Of a DNA stretch of 64,000 nucleotides, positions 1-8,391 are shown one piece after another (the stretch's first letter is position 1; the number at the start of each line of letters is the position of its first letter). The notes beneath the pieces are model-generated. The model saw nothing but the letters and a program-made list of their open reading frames with translations, was not told the origin of the DNA and searched no databases. The position numbers and the translations under genes are program-made. The stretch covers positions 1 through 64,000 of the forward strand of contig JANSYC010000015.1 in assembly GCA_024742605.1 (NCBI GenBank). The letters are read 5' to 3'. Source of the DNA: Alphaproteobacteria bacterium. GTDB lineage: Bacteria; Pseudomonadota; Alphaproteobacteria; Thalassobaculales; Thalassobaculaceae.

Positions 1-1
1 C

Positions 2-229
2 CCCAGCTATCCGGGCATCGCGGGCATGCGGCTGGTGGACTACAAGGTCCGCATCCTGCCGCCCTCCGCCGATGGCGACGGCACCGATGCCGTCACCCGC
101 GTGATGATCGAAAGCGCCGACGAGCACGGCAGGACCTGGCGCACCGTGGGCGTCAGCCCGAACATCATCGACGCCTCGATCGCAGCCCTCGCCGACGCGC
201 TGACCTGGCGTCTGCTGAAACTGCGCTGA
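2..229 (+). CDS. cimA: Citramalate/2-isopropylmalate synthase family, C-terminal end (partial)
   Basis: This is the 3' end of a gene that begins before the window; 75 codons remain before the stop. The visible peptide contains LVDYKVRI, DAVTRV, DEHGRTWRTVGVS and NIIDAS, which is the pattern of the C-terminal regulatory (LeuA allosteric) domain of citramalate synthase, the enzyme that condenses pyruvate and acetyl-CoA in threonine-independent isoleucine synthesis. The catalytic TIM barrel is off-window, so LeuA itself or another DRE-TIM synthase cannot be excluded, but GVSxNIIDAS is more typical of CimA. It lies 15 bp upstream of trmJ on the same strand and is probably cotranscribed with it. 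Confidence 0.75.
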   Translation, partial: PSYPGIAGMRLVDYKVRILPPSADGDGTDAVTRVMIESADEHGRTWRTVGVSPNIIDASIAALADALTWRLLKLR

Positions 230-244
230 GCCGAGGAAACCCAC

Positions 245-1012
245 ATGTCCGGAACCGACAGCTCCCGCGCGGACGGCCCTCTGCCGCCGGCCCCCGCCGT
301 GGTGCTGGTGAACCCGCAGCTGGGCGAGAATATCGGCGGCTGCGCCCGGGCCATGCTGAACTGCGGGCTGACCGACCTGCGGCTGGTGAAACCGCGCGAC
401 GGCTGGCCCAACCCGGTGGCGAAGGCGATGGCGGTGGGGGCCGTCAGCGTGCTGGAGACCGCCCGGGTGTTCGAGACAACGGCGGAGGCCTGCGCCGATC
501 TGAGCTTCGTCTTCGCCACCACCGCCCGGTCCCGCGACATGATGAAGCCGGTCTTCACCCCGCGCGCGGCGATCCCCGAGATGCGGGCCCGGATCGGTTC
601 CGGACAGGCGGTCGGACTGATGTTCGGCCCGGAGCGCTCGGGCCTCGCCAACGAGGATCTGGTGGTGGCCGACGCGATCCTGAACGTGCCCCTGAACCCG
701 GCCTTCTCGTCGCTGAACCTGGCCCAGGCGGTGCTGCTGATCGGATACGAGTGGTGGCAGGCCACCGATAGGACGCCCGATATTGCGATCGGCGGCGGCC
801 ATGAGCCGGCACCGGTCCATCTCCGGCAGTTCTTCCTCGACCGGCTGGAGCGGGAGCTCGACTCCCGGAGCTACTTCCATCCGCCCCAGACCGCCCCGAT
901 CATGAAGCAGAACCTGCGGGTGATGCTGATCCGGGCCGGGTTCAGCGAGGACGAGCTGAGCACCCTGCACGGGGTGCTGAAATCCCTGACCACCCGCGAT
1001 CCGAAGGCCTGA
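245..1012 (+). CDS. trmJ: tRNA (cytidine/uridine-2'-O-)-methyltransferase TrmJ-type (SPOUT family)
   Basis: 255 aa, close to the usual 240-260 aa of TrmJ. The SPOUT knot signature is visible: VLVNPQLGENIGGCARAM near residues 20-38 (NxGxxxR-type motif 1), GLMFGPERSGLANEDL near 120-135 (motif 2) and NPAFSSLNLAQAV near 150-162 (motif 3). The family binds S-adenosylmethionine in a trefoil knot and methylates the 2'-O of nucleotide 32 in the tRNA anticodon loop. A C-terminal helical extension (residues 175-255) is present as in TrmJ rather than short TrmL. The ATG follows a GAGGAAA ribosome site and lies 15 bp after the upstream gene. Confidence 0.88.
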   Translation: MSGTDSSRADGPLPPAPAVVLVNPQLGENIGGCARAMLNCGLTDLRLVKPRDGWPNPVAKAMAVGAVSVLETARVFETTAEACADLSFVFATTARSRDMMKPVFTPRAAIPEMRARIGSGQAVGLMFGPERSGLANEDLVVADAILNVPLNPAFSSLNLAQAVLLIGYEWWQATDRTPDIAIGGGHEPAPVHLRQFFLDRLERELDSRSYFHPPQTAPIMKQNLRVMLIRAGFSEDELSTLHGVLKSLTTRDPKA

Positions 1013-1106
1013 TCCGAGCCCGCTCCGATTGACGGAGTCACACAACAGACCTCAAACTGTCACTGAAACGTCATGATCGACGTGACGTGTCGAGCAGGAG
1101 GGTCTC

Positions 1107-1733
1107 TTGGGTCACAGACGCAGCACGCAGCGATTGGTTTCCAGGCTGGCGCTGGCCAGTCTTGCATTCATCCTGGCGCACCCCGCCAAATCCGCGACCA
1201 TCGACCAGCAGGGCGGAACGGTGACCGTGTCCGGCGAAATCCTGTCGACCAGCGCCGATCAGTTCGTGAACGAGTTCGCCCGCGCCATGCTGGCAGCCCC
1301 CCGGAACGAGCCGGTTATCATCACCTTGAACAGCCCCGGCGGAGATGCGCGCGCCGCCCATCGGATCGCCGATCAGATCCTGTCCGCCCGCCGCCACGGC
1401 ATGAAGGTCGAGACCCGGGTCGAACGTGACGGAATCTGCATGTCCGCATGCCCGCTGATCTTCTCGGCCGGAGAGAACCGGCTGGTGGCGTCGCGGTCGC
1501 TGTTTCTGTTTCACGGCGTCGTGTACCAGGGGCCACGCGCCACCGCCCAGATCATCGACGAGCTGAATGCGGAAAAGCGCGCCTATCTTGCCCGCATGAC
1601 CAGTGTCGATCCCGACCTCGGAAAATTTCTCGACCAACGCCGTGTCGTCGCCGAGAACATCGAAGCCGAATTCGACGGTGCCAGTCTCCGTGATATCTTT
1701 CCCGGGTTCGTGACGGGTATGCTGGCGGAGTAA
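1107..1733 (+). CDS. Secreted ClpP/crotonase-fold protein (ClpP-like, periplasmic)
   Basis: 208 aa, with an N-terminal signal peptide (basic residues 4-13, hydrophobic core about 14-25, likely cleavage after AKSA near residue 30). The rest follows the ClpP fold: TVSGEI, then LNSPGGD (residues 74-80), then ICMSACPLIFSAG (110-122) with a candidate serine at 113, and FLFHGV with a candidate histidine at 136. The flanking cysteines 111 and 115 recall a family of exported ClpP-like proteins with a CxSAC motif. Start choice is a TTG because an AGGAGGG ribosome site sits 4-5 bases before it and no ATG gives a signal peptide. Substrate is unknown, and no ATPase partner is nearby, so ATP-driven proteolysis is unlikely. 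Confidence 0.75.
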   Translation: MGHRRSTQRLVSRLALASLAFILAHPAKSATIDQQGGTVTVSGEILSTSADQFVNEFARAMLAAPRNEPVIITLNSPGGDARAAHRIADQILSARRHGMKVETRVERDGICMSACPLIFSAGENRLVASRSLFLFHGVVYQGPRATAQIIDELNAEKRAYLARMTSVDPDLGKFLDQRRVVAENIEAEFDGASLRDIFPGFVTGMLAE

Positions 1734-1760
1734 CCCCCAGATCCTCAAGGATCCTCCACG

Positions 1761-3485
1761 ATGACCATCGGATCGGACACCCGCCGCACCGGCCGTCGCC
1801 TGGACGCGGAGCCCGCAGGGTTCGCCGATTTGTTCCTGCCCAAGCTGATCACCGTCCTGCGCGAGGGCTACGGACTCGAGGGACTGCGGGCCGATACCAT
1901 GGCCGGGCTGACCGTGGCGATCGTGGCCCTGCCCCTCTCCATGGCGATCGCGATCGCCTCGGGGGCGACGCCCGCCCAGGGGCTGACCACCGCGATCATC
2001 GGCGGATTCCTGGTATCCGCTCTCGGCGGCAGCCGGTTTCAGATCGGCGGGCCCGCGGGCGCCTTCATCGTGCTGGTGGCGGCCACCGTACAGATGCACG
2101 GAATGGACGGGCTGATTCTGGCGACCCTCCTGTCGGGCTTCATGCTCATGGGAGTCGGCCTGTTGCGGTTGGGCAGCTTCATCAAGTTTGTGCCCTATCC
2201 GGTGACCGTCGGGTTCACGGCTGGAATCGCCATCATCATCCTGGCGAGCCAGATCCGCCCGCTGCTCGGACTGGAGCTGACGGGTACCGAACCCGGTCCC
2301 TTGGCCGAGAAGATTCCCGTCCTGATCGACGGTCTGCCGAACCTCGATTCCACCACCATCGGCATCGGGCTCGCCGCGGTGGCGGTGATCCTGGGTCTGC
2401 GCCGGTTCCTGCCGCGCTGGCCCGGCATGCTGATCGCGGTCGCCGGCCTGGCTGCCGCAAGCTGGACCTTGGGCTGGGAGGTCGAGACCATCGGGTCGGT
2501 CTATGGCGGCATCCCGAATGGCCTGCCGCTGCCGTCCCTGCCGGCAGTCTCGATCGACAAGATCATCGACGTCCTGCCCAGCGCGGTCTCGTTCACCCTC
2601 CTCGGCTCGATCGAATCGCTGCTCTCGGCGGTGGTGGCGGACGGCATGACCGGACGGCGCCATAGGTCGAACTGTGAGCTGGTGGCCCAGGGTGCCGCCA
2701 ATATCGGCTCCAGCCTGTTCGGCGGGATCTGCGTGACCGGCACCATCGCGCGGACCGCGACCAATGTGAGGGCCGGCGCACGCGGACCGGTCGCCGGGAT
2801 GCTGCACTCTGTCATTCTGCTGCTGGTGATGATGGCGGCCGCCCCGCTGTTCGCCGCCATCCCGCTCGCGGCCTTGGCGGGCGTGCTGGTCGTCGTCGCC
2901 TGGAACATGGTGGAGCGCCAGGCCATCGCCACCCTTCTGACGGCGTCGCGCGGGGACGCGGCGGTGCTTCTGATCACCTTCGGGCTGACGGTCTTCCGGG
3001 ATCTGACGGAGGCGATCGTGGTGGGCTTCGCGCTCGGCTCGGTGCTGTTCATCCACCGGATGGCGCGCACCACGGTGGTCGACGCGCGGGCGGTACCTCT
3101 GGTCGCCGAGGATCAGGCGGACGGGGCCTTCGGCGACCGCGCCCCCTATGACGCCGACGCAAAGACCGATCCGGAGGTGGTGGTGTTCCGGATCTCCGGC
3201 GCGTTCTTCTTCGGCGCCGCCGCCTCGATCGGCGCCGTGCTGGACCGCATCGGCGACGGCTACAGCCGGCTTGTGATCGACTTCGCAGCGGTGCCCTTCA
3301 TCGACTCGACCGCCGCCCACACCATCGAAGGGCTGGCTCACAAGGCCCGCAGGACCGGGGTGCAGGTGATTCTGACCGGCGCCGCCCCGGGGGTCCGCCG
3401 GGACCTGGAGGCCCATGGGGTGCTCCCGCCGCTGGTCACCTTCGCGGACCGGATCGAGGACGCGGGCTCGGTCGCAGGCCGATAA
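1761..3485 (+). CDS. SulP family anion transporter with STAS domain
   Basis: 574 aa inner-membrane protein. Residues about 40-430 hold the repeated hydrophobic helices of the SulP/SLC26 fold, including AGLTVAIVALPLSMAIAIASG near the first helix and GGPAGAFIVLVAATV. The C-terminal part (about 470-565) is a STAS domain with VIDFAAVPFIDSTAA, whose DST motif is typical. SulP proteins move sulfate, bicarbonate or other anions, often with sodium or protons. No sulfate-assimilation or carbonic anhydrase gene is adjacent, so the substrate is open. It is 27 bp downstream of the ClpP-like gene and may share its transcript. Confidence 0.9.
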   Translation: MTIGSDTRRTGRRLDAEPAGFADLFLPKLITVLREGYGLEGLRADTMAGLTVAIVALPLSMAIAIASGATPAQGLTTAIIGGFLVSALGGSRFQIGGPAGAFIVLVAATVQMHGMDGLILATLLSGFMLMGVGLLRLGSFIKFVPYPVTVGFTAGIAIIILASQIRPLLGLELTGTEPGPLAEKIPVLIDGLPNLDSTTIGIGLAAVAVILGLRRFLPRWPGMLIAVAGLAAASWTLGWEVETIGSVYGGIPNGLPLPSLPAVSIDKIIDVLPSAVSFTLLGSIESLLSAVVADGMTGRRHRSNCELVAQGAANIGSSLFGGICVTGTIARTATNVRAGARGPVAGMLHSVILLLVMMAAAPLFAAIPLAALAGVLVVVAWNMVERQAIATLLTASRGDAAVLLITFGLTVFRDLTEAIVVGFALGSVLFIHRMARTTVVDARAVPLVAEDQADGAFGDRAPYDADAKTDPEVVVFRISGAFFFGAAASIGAVLDRIGDGYSRLVIDFAAVPFIDSTAAHTIEGLAHKARRTGVQVILTGAAPGVRRDLEAHGVLPPLVTFADRIEDAGSVAGR

Positions 3486-3584
3486 ACGGTGCGATCACCC
3501 GCCCCATGCGCCCCGCAGTCGACGTGATTCAGGAGGCGTGGAAGGTTATTCAGCGGCCTGTGCCCGACACGGGCCATGCAGGGT

Positions 3585-3612
3585 TTGACATTCCGCAGGG
3601 CATCCGTATAAC
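3585..3612 (+). promoter_or_regulatory. Sigma-70 promoter for rpsD
   Basis: A perfect -35 box TTGACA at 3585-3590 and a near-consensus -10 box TATAAC at 3607-3612 are separated by 16 bp. Transcription would start near 3619 and give a leader of about 140 nt before rpsD. This is one of the strongest promoter matches in the window and suits a highly expressed ribosomal protein gene. Confidence 0.8.
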
Positions 3613-3759
3613 CCGACGCTCATTCCCGAGAACGTGGGACGGGCTTTCATGCCTGCGCCCCGGCCCGGACGGCAATCGAGCGCCGCTCCGGTAAACCCTA
3701 TCGGGACAATTTGCCGAGACGGCCTAAGCCGCCGGCGCAAGAAGCGAGGAGCATGGCAT

Positions 3760-4374
3760 ATGGCCAAGCGTATTGCAGCCAAGCATAAGATTGACCGCCG
3801 TCTGGGCGTCAATCTCTGGGGTCGCCCCAAATCCCCGATCAACAAGCGGGAATACGGTCCGGGTCAGCACGGGCAGCGCCGCAAGAAGCCGTCGGATTTC
3901 GGCATTCAGCTGATGGCGAAGCAGAAGCTGAAGGGCTATTACGGCAATATCGGCGAGAAGCAGTTCCACAAGTACTACCAGGAAGCCGGCCGCCGGAAGG
4001 GCGACACGGGCGAGAATCTGGTCGGTCTGCTGGAGACCCGTCTGGACGCCGTCATCTACCGGATGAAGTTCGTTCCGACCGTGTTCGCCGCCCGCCAGTT
4101 CGTGAGCCACGGCCACGTGAAGGTCAACGGCCGCAAGGTCAACATTCCCTCGTTCCTGTGCCGTGAAGGCGACGTGGTCGAGATCAAGGAAAAGAGCCGG
4201 GAGCTGCCGCTGGTGCTCGAGGCCGTTCAGTCGAACGAGCGCGACGTGCCCGACTACGTCGAGGTCGACCACGGCAAGATGACAGGCACCTTCAAGCGCA
4301 TCCCGAAGCTGGAAGACGTGCCCTATCCGGTCCAGATGGAACCGAACCTGGTGGTCGAGTTCTACTCGCGCTGA
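3760..4374 (+). CDS. rpsD: 30S ribosomal protein S4
   Basis: 204 aa, the normal length of bacterial S4. It begins [20 protein letters not shown] and carries [15 protein letters not shown], then an S4 RNA-binding domain ([32 protein letters not shown], about residues 90-155). S4 is a primary binder of 16S rRNA and nucleates assembly of the 30S body. The reading frame stays open further upstream, but the ATG at 3760 has a GAAGCGAGGA ribosome site and gives the conserved N terminus. The gene stands alone here, outside the alpha operon, as in many alphaproteobacteria, with its own promoter and terminator. Confidence 0.97.
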   Translation: MAKRIAAKHKIDRRLGVNLWGRPKSPINKREYGPGQHGQRRKKPSDFGIQLMAKQKLKGYYGNIGEKQFHKYYQEAGRRKGDTGENLVGLLETRLDAVIYRMKFVPTVFAARQFVSHGHVKVNGRKVNIPSFLCREGDVVEIKEKSRELPLVLEAVQSNERDVPDYVEVDHGKMTGTFKRIPKLEDVPYPVQMEPNLVVEFYSR

Positions 4375-4398
4375 TCCGCGTCCCAATACGAGTTCAAG

Positions 4399-4436
4399 CG
4401 GCCGTCCCGATTATGGGGCGGCCGTTTTCGTTTTGG
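4399..4436 (+). terminator. Rho-independent terminator of rpsD
   Basis: A 10-bp GC-rich stem (4399-4408 pairing with 4415-4424, one G-T pair) with a 6-base loop is followed by TTTTCGTTTT. It begins 24 bp after the rpsD stop codon. Confidence 0.85.
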
Positions 4437-4493
4437 CCATTGCGTGCCTAGACTGTCCGCCAACCGACCAAGAACCGACAAGGAAACGCTCAG

Positions 4494-5237
4494 ATGTCCG
4501 ACTCCATTGCCCCGACCCAGGCCGCCATCGACGAGCTCGCCCCGACCGGCGTCCTGCGGGCGGGGATCAATCTCTCGAACTTCCTGCTGGTGACCGACAA
4601 GACCGATCCGGCAACCCCGAAGGGCGTGGCCCCGGACATGGCGGCCGCTCTGGCGGAGCGGCTGGGCGTGGCGGTGCGGTATGTGCCGTTTCCCAATCCG
4701 GGTGCCCTGGCCGATGCGGCGGGGACCGACAGCTGGGATGTCGGGCTGATCGGGGCGGAACCGGCGCGGGCCGAGAAGATCGCCTTCACCGAGGCCTATG
4801 TGGAGATCCAGGCGACCTATCTGGTCCCCACCGGCTCGAAGCTGCGCCACATTGCCGACGTGGACGCGCAGGGCGTGCGGATCTCGGTCTCCGGCCGCAG
4901 CGCCTACGATCTCTGGCTGACCCGCAACATCCAGAACGCCACCCTGATGCCGGTGGACGGCATCCAGGAATCCTTCGACCAGTTCGTGCAGCTGGAACTG
5001 GAAGCCCTGGCGGGTCTGCGGCCGCGGCTGATCGACGATGTCAAGAAACTGCCGGGCGCGCGGATCCTCGACGGCCAGTTCACCGCCGTGCAGCAGGCCA
5101 TCGGCACCGCCAAGACCAATCCGAACGGGGCCGCCTTTCTGCCCGATTTCGTCGAGGAGGCGAAGGCGTCCGGGTTGGTCGAGCGCCTGATCGAGAAGCA
5201 CGGCGTCGTCGGCCGCCTGACGGTCGCGGGCATCTGA
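4494..5237 (+). CDS. Family 3 solute-binding-protein-like, no signal peptide
   Basis: 247 aa resembling periplasmic amino-acid-binding proteins (SBP_bac_3): GVLRAGINLSNFLL at 17-30, GVAPDMAAALAERLGV near 43-58, WDVGLIGAEPARAEKIAFTE near 80-100, and SVSGRSAYD near 131. The order of motifs fits the two-lobed binding fold. No N-terminal signal peptide or lipobox is visible, so it would stay in the cytoplasm, and no permease or ATPase gene is adjacent. It may therefore be a cytosolic ligand-binding protein or an enzyme of the fold (cyclohexadienyl dehydratase-like). ATG chosen 12 bases after an AAGGAAA-type site; no longer form with a leader is open. Confidence 0.7.
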   Translation: MSDSIAPTQAAIDELAPTGVLRAGINLSNFLLVTDKTDPATPKGVAPDMAAALAERLGVAVRYVPFPNPGALADAAGTDSWDVGLIGAEPARAEKIAFTEAYVEIQATYLVPTGSKLRHIADVDAQGVRISVSGRSAYDLWLTRNIQNATLMPVDGIQESFDQFVQLELEALAGLRPRLIDDVKKLPGARILDGQFTAVQQAIGTAKTNPNGAAFLPDFVEEAKASGLVERLIEKHGVVGRLTVAGI

Positions 5238-5254
5238 CGAAAGCCCGGGCCGGA

Positions 5255-5704
5255 ATGACCGTCACCACCCGCCCGGCGACCCTGGCCGACAGCGATTCGC
5301 TTCTTGCGTGGCGAAACGATCCGGCCACCCGGGCGAACTCGGTCTCGTCGGATCCGGTAAAGCCGGACGCGCATGCCGTCTGGCTCGCGCAGGTTCTGGA
5401 CGATCCGGACCGGGTGCTGGTGATCGGCGAGGATGCGGACGGAGCCGCCCTCGGCATGGTCCGGTTCGACCTGTCGGACGATCAGGCCGAGGTCTCGATC
5501 AACCTCGCGCCCGCCGCCCGCGGCAGGTCCCTGTCCGCCCCGCTGCTCCGTGCCGCCGAACCCTGGATCGCCGGTCGGGCACAGGTCCTGATCGCCCTGA
5601 TCAAATCCACCAACACGCCCTCGATGCGCGCGTTCGAGCGGGCCGGCTATCGCCAGGCGGCAGCCGACTCGGCGGACCTGCTGCGGTTTGAGAAACAGCT
5701 CTAG
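5255..5704 (+). CDS. GNAT family N-acetyltransferase
   Basis: 149 aa, the size of a single GNAT domain. N-terminal RPATLADSDSLLAWRNDPATR is typical of RimJ/PseH-like acetyltransferases, GMVRFDL and AEVSINLAP mark the central strands, ARGRSLSAPLLRAA near 90 is in the place of the acetyl-CoA pyrophosphate loop, and STNTPSMRAFERAGY is the C-terminal signature. The acceptor substrate is not predictable. The ATG lies 17 bp after the preceding stop, so the two genes are probably cotranscribed. Confidence 0.8.
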   Translation: MTVTTRPATLADSDSLLAWRNDPATRANSVSSDPVKPDAHAVWLAQVLDDPDRVLVIGEDADGAALGMVRFDLSDDQAEVSINLAPAARGRSLSAPLLRAAEPWIAGRAQVLIALIKSTNTPSMRAFERAGYRQAAADSADLLRFEKQL

Positions 5705-5904
5705 ACCCGGTTCTGGATTCGGTCTCCGACAGCTTGTTCGGGGCGGGCCGGTCGCGTAGGCTTTCGGTCAGGCATGGCCCGTGCCTCCCCCCTCCGCTCG
5801 GGAGAAAGTATGCGACATATGGGGCGCTCATCAGATCGAGCCACCTGTTCGGACAGTCGTATGAGGAGGGATTGCGAGACCTGTTCGCTACAGGAGGTTT
5901 TCGC

Positions 5905-6621
5905 ATGAAACTGTCAGCCCCCCTCTTCAAGCTGAAACGCGAGGCCCGTCTTCTCGCCCGTGAGACCGGGTGTCCGCTGCATGTCGCCTTGGACCGACTC
6001 GCCCGAGCGGAAGGGTTCGGCAGCTGGAGTCTGCTCGCCGCCCACCACGAGGCACGCGCGCCCGCCCGCAAAGTGCTTGATCGGCTGGTTCCGGGCGATC
6101 TGGTCCTGCTCGGCGCGCGTCCGGGCCTAGGAAAGACCCGGATGGGTCTTGGCTTGGTCGTGGAGGCCATCCGGACCGGCGAGCGCGGCGTGTTCTTTAC
6201 GCTAGAGTACACCGAGCGGGATGTGCTGGAGGGTCTGCGCGCGATCGGTGCGGAACCGGAACGCCTTCGGGACGCGATGGGTCTCGATACGTCCGATCAG
6301 ATCAACGCCGGCTACATCATCCGGCAAATGCGGGAGGCACCCCGCGGCACGGTGATCGTCATCGACTATCTGCAACTCCTGGATCAGCGGCGGGAAACTC
6401 CGGAGCTTTCGGTTCAGGTCGCCGATCTGAAAGCCTTCGCGGAGGCACGGGGGCTGATCATCGTGCTGATATCGCAGATCGATCGGGCCTTCGAGACCTC
6501 AGGGAAGGCGCTGCCGGATCTGGCCGACGTCCGGTTGCCGAACACGCTGGATCTCGGGCTGTTCACCAAGACCTGTTTCCTGGGCAACGGCGAAATCCAG
6601 CTTGCGACGGTGGGCCTATAA
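5905..6621 (+). CDS. Small RecA-fold ATPase, DnaB/KaiC-like (helicase-domain protein)
   Basis: 238 aa. The N terminus (LKREARLLARETG, then EGFGSWSLLAAHH, residues 10-48) is a short helical domain; residues 60-238 form a RecA-like core with Walker A GARPGLGKT (70-78), FFTLEYTERD (97-106), Walker B VIVIDYLQLLD (150-160) and a sensor-like LISQIDR near 187. This matches the DnaB C-terminal ATPase fold, but the DnaB N-terminal domain and linker are absent, so replicative loading is unlikely. An upstream in-frame ATG exists, but the one at 5905 has a consensus AGGAGG seven bases before it. Function is unknown; the gene stands alone, convergent with nadE 19 bp away. Confidence 0.7.
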   Translation: MKLSAPLFKLKREARLLARETGCPLHVALDRLARAEGFGSWSLLAAHHEARAPARKVLDRLVPGDLVLLGARPGLGKTRMGLGLVVEAIRTGERGVFFTLEYTERDVLEGLRAIGAEPERLRDAMGLDTSDQINAGYIIRQMREAPRGTVIVIDYLQLLDQRRETPELSVQVADLKAFAEARGLIIVLISQIDRAFETSGKALPDLADVRLPNTLDLGLFTKTCFLGNGEIQLATVGL

Positions 6622-6640
6622 AGACCTCGCCGGCCCTGCC

Positions 6641-8329
6641 CTATTCCGCTGCCGGCTTGAGACGGGGCCGGTAGACGCCGACAAAGGCGTTCGTGATCGG
6701 ATAGCGGCGGTCCTTGCCGAACGACTTGCGGGTCACCTTGACACCGGGCGGGGCCTGACGGCGCTTGTATTCCGCCCGGTCCAGCAGGCGCCAGACCTTC
6801 AGGACGACATCCGGATCGTAGCCCATCTCCACGATATCGGCGATCGGGGTCTCGTTCTCGATCAACTCGGTCAGAACCGCGTCGAGGATCGGATAAGGCG
6901 GCAGGCTGTCCTCGTCCTTCTGATCGGGGCGCAGCTCGGCCGAGGGCGGCTTGGTGATGATCCGCTCCGGCATCACCATGCCCTCGGGCCCCAGCACCGC
7001 CTCGGGGCGATTCTGATTGCGCCACCAGCACAGCTCGAACACGGTCGTCTTATAGACGTCCTTCAGCACCGAATAGCCGCCGCACATGTCGCCGTAGAGC
7101 GTGGCGTAGCCGACCGACATCTCGGACTTGTTGCCGGTCGACAGCACCATGTGGCCGAACTTGTTCGACAGCGCCATCAGGGTCACGCCGCGGGACCGGG
7201 ACTGCAGGTTCTCCTCGGTGATATCGCTGTTGGTGCCGGCGAACTGCGGGCCGAGCATCTGGTCGAAAGCCGCCATGGCCGGGCCGATATTGATCGAGAA
7301 ATACTCGACCCCCAGCATCTCGGCGCAGGCCGCCGCGTCCTCGAGGCTGTGCTCGGAGGTGTAGGGTGAGGGCATCATCACGCAGCGCACCCGGTCGGCG
7401 CCCAGCGCATCGACCGCCACCGCCGCCGAGATCGCACTGTCGATGCCACCCGAAAGGCCCAGAATCACGCCGGGGAAGCCGTTCTTGTTCACATAGTCGC
7501 GCAAGCCCACGACCATGGCGTTGTAGATGTCCGCCAGGCCGCGCAGTTCCGGCGCCTTGGCCGCTTCGGCGCAGACCCAGCCGTCGGCCGTCCGAGTCCA
7601 CTCGGTGGTGACGACCGCCTCCTGCCAGGCCGGCAGGCGGAGCGCCAGGCTCCGATCGGCGTTCAGCACGAAGGACGCGCCATCGAACACCAACTCGTCC
7701 TGCCCGCCCACCTGGTTCAGATAGATCATCGGCAGTTCGCTCTCGACCACCCGGCTGACCGCCTGATTGAGCCGGACCTCGCCCTTCTGGAAATCCCAGG
7801 GAGAGCCGTTCGGCACCAGCAGGATCTCGCCGCCGGTTTCGGTGATGCATTCGACCACGTCGGGAGTCCAGATATCCTCGCAGATCGGCACGCCCAGCCG
7901 GATATCCCTGAACGAGATCGGCCCCGGCGGCGGACCCGCATCAAACACCCGTTTCTCGTCAAACACGCCGTAGTTCGGCAGATCCACCTTGTGGCGCGCG
8001 GTCACGACCCGACCGCCGTCCAGCAGCACCATGGAATTGTAAAGCATCTCGCCTTCGGCCCAAGGCGTGCCCACCAGGACAGCCGGTCCGCCATCCGACG
8101 TCTCCAGCGCCAGCGCCTCGACAGCTTCGCGGCACTCGGCGACGAACATCGGCTTCAGCACCAGATCTTCGGGTGGATAGCCGCACACGAACAGTTCGGC
8201 GGTCAGCAGCAGATCGGCCCCGTCGGATGCCGCCTGCGCCCGGGCCTCCCGCAGCCGCGTCATATTTCCCGCCACATCCCCGACCCGAGGATTGAGCTGC
8301 GCGAGCGTGATCTTGAGCGTGTCTGTCAT
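6641..8329 (-). CDS. nadE: Glutamine-dependent NAD+ synthetase
   Basis: 562 aa two-domain enzyme. Residues 1-270 form the nitrilase-type glutaminase with the expected triad contexts TAELFVCGYPPED (Glu), ARHKVDLPNYG (Lys) and LGVPICEDIW (Cys). Residues about 285-562 are the NAD synthetase with the PP-loop motif GLSGGIDSA and the later GNKSEMSVGYATLYGDM. It makes NAD from deamido-NAD, ATP and glutamine-derived ammonia in the cytoplasm. A nicotinate phosphoribosyltransferase (19196-20440) supplies an earlier step of the same salvage route but is not in the same operon. Confidence 0.96.
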   Translation of the reverse strand: MTDTLKITLAQLNPRVGDVAGNMTRLREARAQAASDGADLLLTAELFVCGYPPEDLVLKPMFVAECREAVEALALETSDGGPAVLVGTPWAEGEMLYNSMVLLDGGRVVTARHKVDLPNYGVFDEKRVFDAGPPPGPISFRDIRLGVPICEDIWTPDVVECITETGGEILLVPNGSPWDFQKGEVRLNQAVSRVVESELPMIYLNQVGGQDELVFDGASFVLNADRSLALRLPAWQEAVVTTEWTRTADGWVCAEAAKAPELRGLADIYNAMVVGLRDYVNKNGFPGVILGLSGGIDSAISAAVAVDALGADRVRCVMMPSPYTSEHSLEDAAACAEMLGVEYFSINIGPAMAAFDQMLGPQFAGTNSDITEENLQSRSRGVTLMALSNKFGHMVLSTGNKSEMSVGYATLYGDMCGGYSVLKDVYKTTVFELCWWRNQNRPEAVLGPEGMVMPERIITKPPSAELRPDQKDEDSLPPYPILDAVLTELIENETPIADIVEMGYDPDVVLKVWRLLDRAEYKRRQAPPGVKVTRKSFGKDRRYPITNAFVGVYRPRLKPAAE

Positions 8330-8391
8330 TCAAGACAGATAGCGCGCGGCGCGCGGACGGGCAATGGGGCGCGGGCGCCGGCGATTCTCGT

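Noticed and set aside
1071-3416. A 780-codon open frame on the minus strand over the SulP gene
   Set aside because: It is antisense to clear SulP and ClpP-like coding sequence, is rich in Arg/Gly/Asp/Gln without domains, and reflects high GC at third codon positions.
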